A stretch of DNA of 20,200 bases from Perkinsus chesapeaki (lineage: Eukaryota; Perkinsozoa; Perkinsida; Perkinsidae). The notes under the pieces were generated by a model, which saw only the letters and a program-made list of their open reading frames with translations, did no database searches and was not told where the DNA came from. The DNA lies in the NCBI GenBank assembly GCA_013115145.1, contig JAAPAO010000622.1, positions 1-20,200 of the forward strand, read 5' to 3'. Below are positions 17,497 through 20,200 of the stretch, piece after piece; positions within the stretch are counted from its first letter, which is position 1; each line of letters starts with the position of its first letter. A program made the translations under genes and the position numbers.

Positions 17497-19750
17497 ATGA
17501 TTGTATATACCACTACTCTATCATCTACAATACCCCTCACCACCATAAGAAGCCTCCATACGTTATGTGGGTGCTCATCATCCTATATACTTACAAGGAG
17601 GTAAAGAAGTAGGTATATTTGAATATAAACAGGCATCAGATTTGTAGATGTCGGCTATCTACTGCGGTAGTACAGAATAATAAATCCGACAATTGGGAGC
17701 AGACACTTACCTCCATTACCACATCAGAGAGCCTATTCGAGGAGTATGGGCCAGTTAAGCTTAGTCTGGCACTTCAAGCATGTACTAGATCAAAGTAGAT
17801 ACTCTACTGACCCGTTGATGTGAGTGGTATAACGGCATTGCTTAGGTACTTCCGGTCAAAAGATAACTGGCCAATTGTTGATAAGGCATTTACAAAGGTA
17901 GCGGTATTACTTATACCAACTAACCTGGATAAATTCAATACACAGGATTTGGTAGTCAAACAATAATTTGTGACGAAGTCTAGTAGTACATATGTACATA
18001 GGTGTTAACACTAAAGGCATTTGAACGTTATATCAAGGAGAGGTCATATAGATGGTCTAATAAAGGAAGAGGGATGTAGGCATGTATAGGAGGGTTATTG
18101 GATAGGAGGGATGGGCAGAGGCATCATCGTCATCATTCGAACATGTATTGCATTTAACATGTAGCAGGATTACCCTTTATATTCATTGTACCCCTCGTTT
18201 GTGGGATGCCGGTCATTATTAGGTCTGAGTCTTCTATAGATTTGCTACAGGATAATGTAACAAAGGGATGTATAAATATATTGGATAACCTAAGAGAGAA
18301 CGTGTCATTTAGAACACCTCTGAGAGAGTAAAATTATATTAACTGGTAGATAGGTAAGGATCCTACTCCTCTTTAGAATGGGTATGACATTAAGCTCTAT
18401 AGTAGCTGTTGATGCATTACGTGATAGTAATGAAGCTAATAAGTTAATACCACATATATTAAACTGTATAACGGAAGGACATCATAAAGGAACCCTTGTA
18501 TGATGAAGTATCGCATACTGTGTTAAGCCCAATGTTTTTGTAGACCATCTCATCAGCTAAGATCGGTGATGAGGCATTCGGGCAGGGTATCGCTAATGTA
18601 GCCATGGCTTTGGCTAAGTTACGTTATGAAGATTCATCCTTTATGGATACTCTAGCTGGTATAATAAGTGGATCTGTAAGGAGCTTCACTCTAGTTGATA
18701 TAGGACAGGTAATACCACTTTATGCATCATAAATCATTAGCAATATTGTTAGATAGCATTTGCCTTTGGTAAGCTTCATCTAGCAGCGTCGTCTTCTAGT
18801 GAGAAGATCTCTACTATGTTTGGCTATATTGCTGATAGGGTTGCCGATGACGGGGTGGAAGAGTCTTTATCTGATAATCTTCCAGCAGCATGTAGTTTGG
18901 TAATATTATATATTTCTTGTCCATAGAGGGTTTACTCTCGTTCTTTGCTAGCTTTATGGTATGCATCGACTTGGTTTAGAATGCCAAGAGTTCTCTGATC
19001 TTATAGCAGCCAAACTATTGCCTCACGTAAACCTCTTGGGCCCTAATAAGCTCCTTCTAATACTACCTGCATGTCGGTGAGTACATCTACCAGTTGCTTC
19101 TAACTCTGTCATACTCATTACTCGATTACAGGAATCTCTCTAATACAGTGAAAGCCTCATCTGGAATGAGTACAAGCTCTGATGCGCTATACCGGTCCGC
19201 TGGGAAGGCATTTGCTGAGAAGGCAGCCTCACTCTCTATGGGATTGCTTATACAGGTTCCCCTTTACTAAACTACATTTAATGTTTCTTATTTATCTCTT
19301 AGGGCTTGACTTGCGTACATCCATATGATTTGGAGGATATATCACAACAGCTACGTCACCGCGGCAATGCAACATGGATCTATCATGCTAGATATGGTGT
19401 ATCAATATTACAGGCATTAGTAAATAACTTCACAGGTATTTCATTACGCCCAGTATATATCCAATCTCGTGTGTCAGCGTTGGATGATAAGATGACTTTA
19501 GTACCTGGACCTGAAACATGTGAGCTAGTTAGAGAGATATGCCATCATCTCGGGAATGATGATAGGCTTTTTGGGCAATTGGATTCCGATCAAAAGAAGG
19601 TTAGTATTATTTATTACGGGTTGTTGTTATTCACGGAGGACTTATAATCAATAAGCCTTTCCCACTCAGGTATTGCTAGCACTACCACAGCTATCGTATT
19701 TTACTCATCTCGGAGCCCTCCAGAAGGTTCTGGCCTCCCCTATTGTTTGA
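17497..19750 (+). CDS. FASTK/heptatricopeptide-like protein, probably mitochondrial
   Basis: Likely an organelle RNA-binding protein. Twelve exons (17497-17600, 17648-17794, 17825-17951, 18002-18075, 18223-18327, 18377-18497, 18544-18708, 18753-18899, 18952-19076, 19132-19255, 19303-19599, 19670-19750) give 538 residues in frame. The N-terminus is rich in Thr, Ser and Arg with no acidic residue for 34 positions (MIVYTTTLSSTIPLTTIRS), as in mitochondrial presequences. The middle shows the helical-repeat pattern of FASTK/HPR/OPR proteins: IANVAMALAKLRYEDSSFM and IGQIAFAFGKLHL. No RAP domain is visible at the end. The join 18075/18223 (147-nt intron) and the 30-nt intron 17795-17824 are the weakest; an open frame at 18106-18210 could be an extra exon. 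Confidence 0.68.
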
Positions 19751-19890
19751 CATCTCTACCAGTATTATTCGTATCCTGCAACATGATCATTATAATGGCA
19801 TACAATTCGTTTCCGTCCATGTTTCTGCTTACTAATACTATTGTGTTATGAAGCCTTCGATCCTTGCTTTGTCTCAAGCATATTTTATCG

Positions 19891-20200
19891 ATGTCTTCGC
19901 CAGTGAAGGGAGTCGGCAACTCCTCTTGTGAAATATATGATGTATTCGATTCATCACCTGTCTTAGCTAGAGGATACGTCCAAGTTGTTGTATTAAGTAT
20001 CATATGCTTCTGCCTTCCCGGCTTTATTAATGCATTGGTTGGTCTTGGTGGCGCAGGAAACGCAAACTCCTACGCGAATGACCCAGCCAATATTGCACTC
20101 TGTACATGTGGTGTAGTCTTTGGTTATATTCTTCTTTAACCTATTAGGACCAAAAATCCTTATGGGTTGTGGTGGATTCACTTATGCCTTTTATGCTGCA
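19891..20200 (+). CDS. UNC93-like membrane protein, 5' part, apparent frameshift
   Basis: UNC93-like (DUF895/MFS-type) multi-pass membrane proteins; substrates are unknown in most eukaryotes. The start is Met at 19891, giving a short polar leader and then a first membrane helix VVVLSIICFCLPGFINAL. The family motif GLGGAGNANSYANDPANIAL follows, then CTCGVVFGYILL and a stop at 20137-20139. Directly after, in another frame, comes NLLGPKILMGCGGFTYAFYA, which is what the family has next. Removing one T from CTTCTTTAAC (near 20130-20140) would restore the family pattern. A 25-nt GT...AG intron (20124-20148) also restores frame, but loses about eight expected residues. The gene runs off the right edge. 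Confidence 0.7.

Overview
The window is eukaryotic nuclear DNA. Its genes are cut by many very short introns, mostly 41-56 nt with plain GT...AG ends, and every multi-exon model below keeps frame across all its junctions. The gene content, the tiny introns, the tight head-to-tail spacing and a mitochondrial heptatricopeptide/FASTK-like protein suggest a Perkinsus-like alveolate. This taxonomic call is inference; no rRNA, spliced-leader RNA or organelle marker is present.

Layout. 1-2069 has no convincing gene and is unusually rich in small perfect palindromes, densest at 1235-1593. 2070-5029 (minus) is a 16-exon ankyrin-repeat plus coiled-coil gene. 5744-6367 (plus) is a short, possibly damaged gene. 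6757-11753 (minus) holds three genes: a ubiquitin-like/A20/AN1 zinc-finger protein and two tandem, diverged NUFIP1-like genes. 11754-12063 is a short divergent promoter region. From 12064 to the right edge everything reads plus: cyclophilin H (PPIH), a GPKOW/Spp2 G-patch splicing factor, a BART-domain (ARL2BP/CFAP36-like) protein, two neighbouring cytochrome b5-domain genes, a FASTK/HPR-like putative mitochondrial protein, and the 5' end of an UNC93-like membrane protein that carries an apparent frameshift.

Shared roles. NUFIP1 (snoRNP assembly), PPIH (U4/U6.U5 tri-snRNP) and GPKOW/Spp2 (partner of the Prp2 helicase) make the centre of the window an RNA-processing neighbourhood. The genes lie in same-strand runs with 140-350 bp gaps.

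The most unusual signal is not a gene. It is a set of about 22-nt elements in the left 2 kb, each made of two overlapping odd palindromes (typically 7-nt arms, 1-nt centre) whose centres are exactly 7 nt apart, while the sequences themselves differ. A related copy lies at 6475-6507. The left 6.5 kb also looks less AT-rich than the rest.
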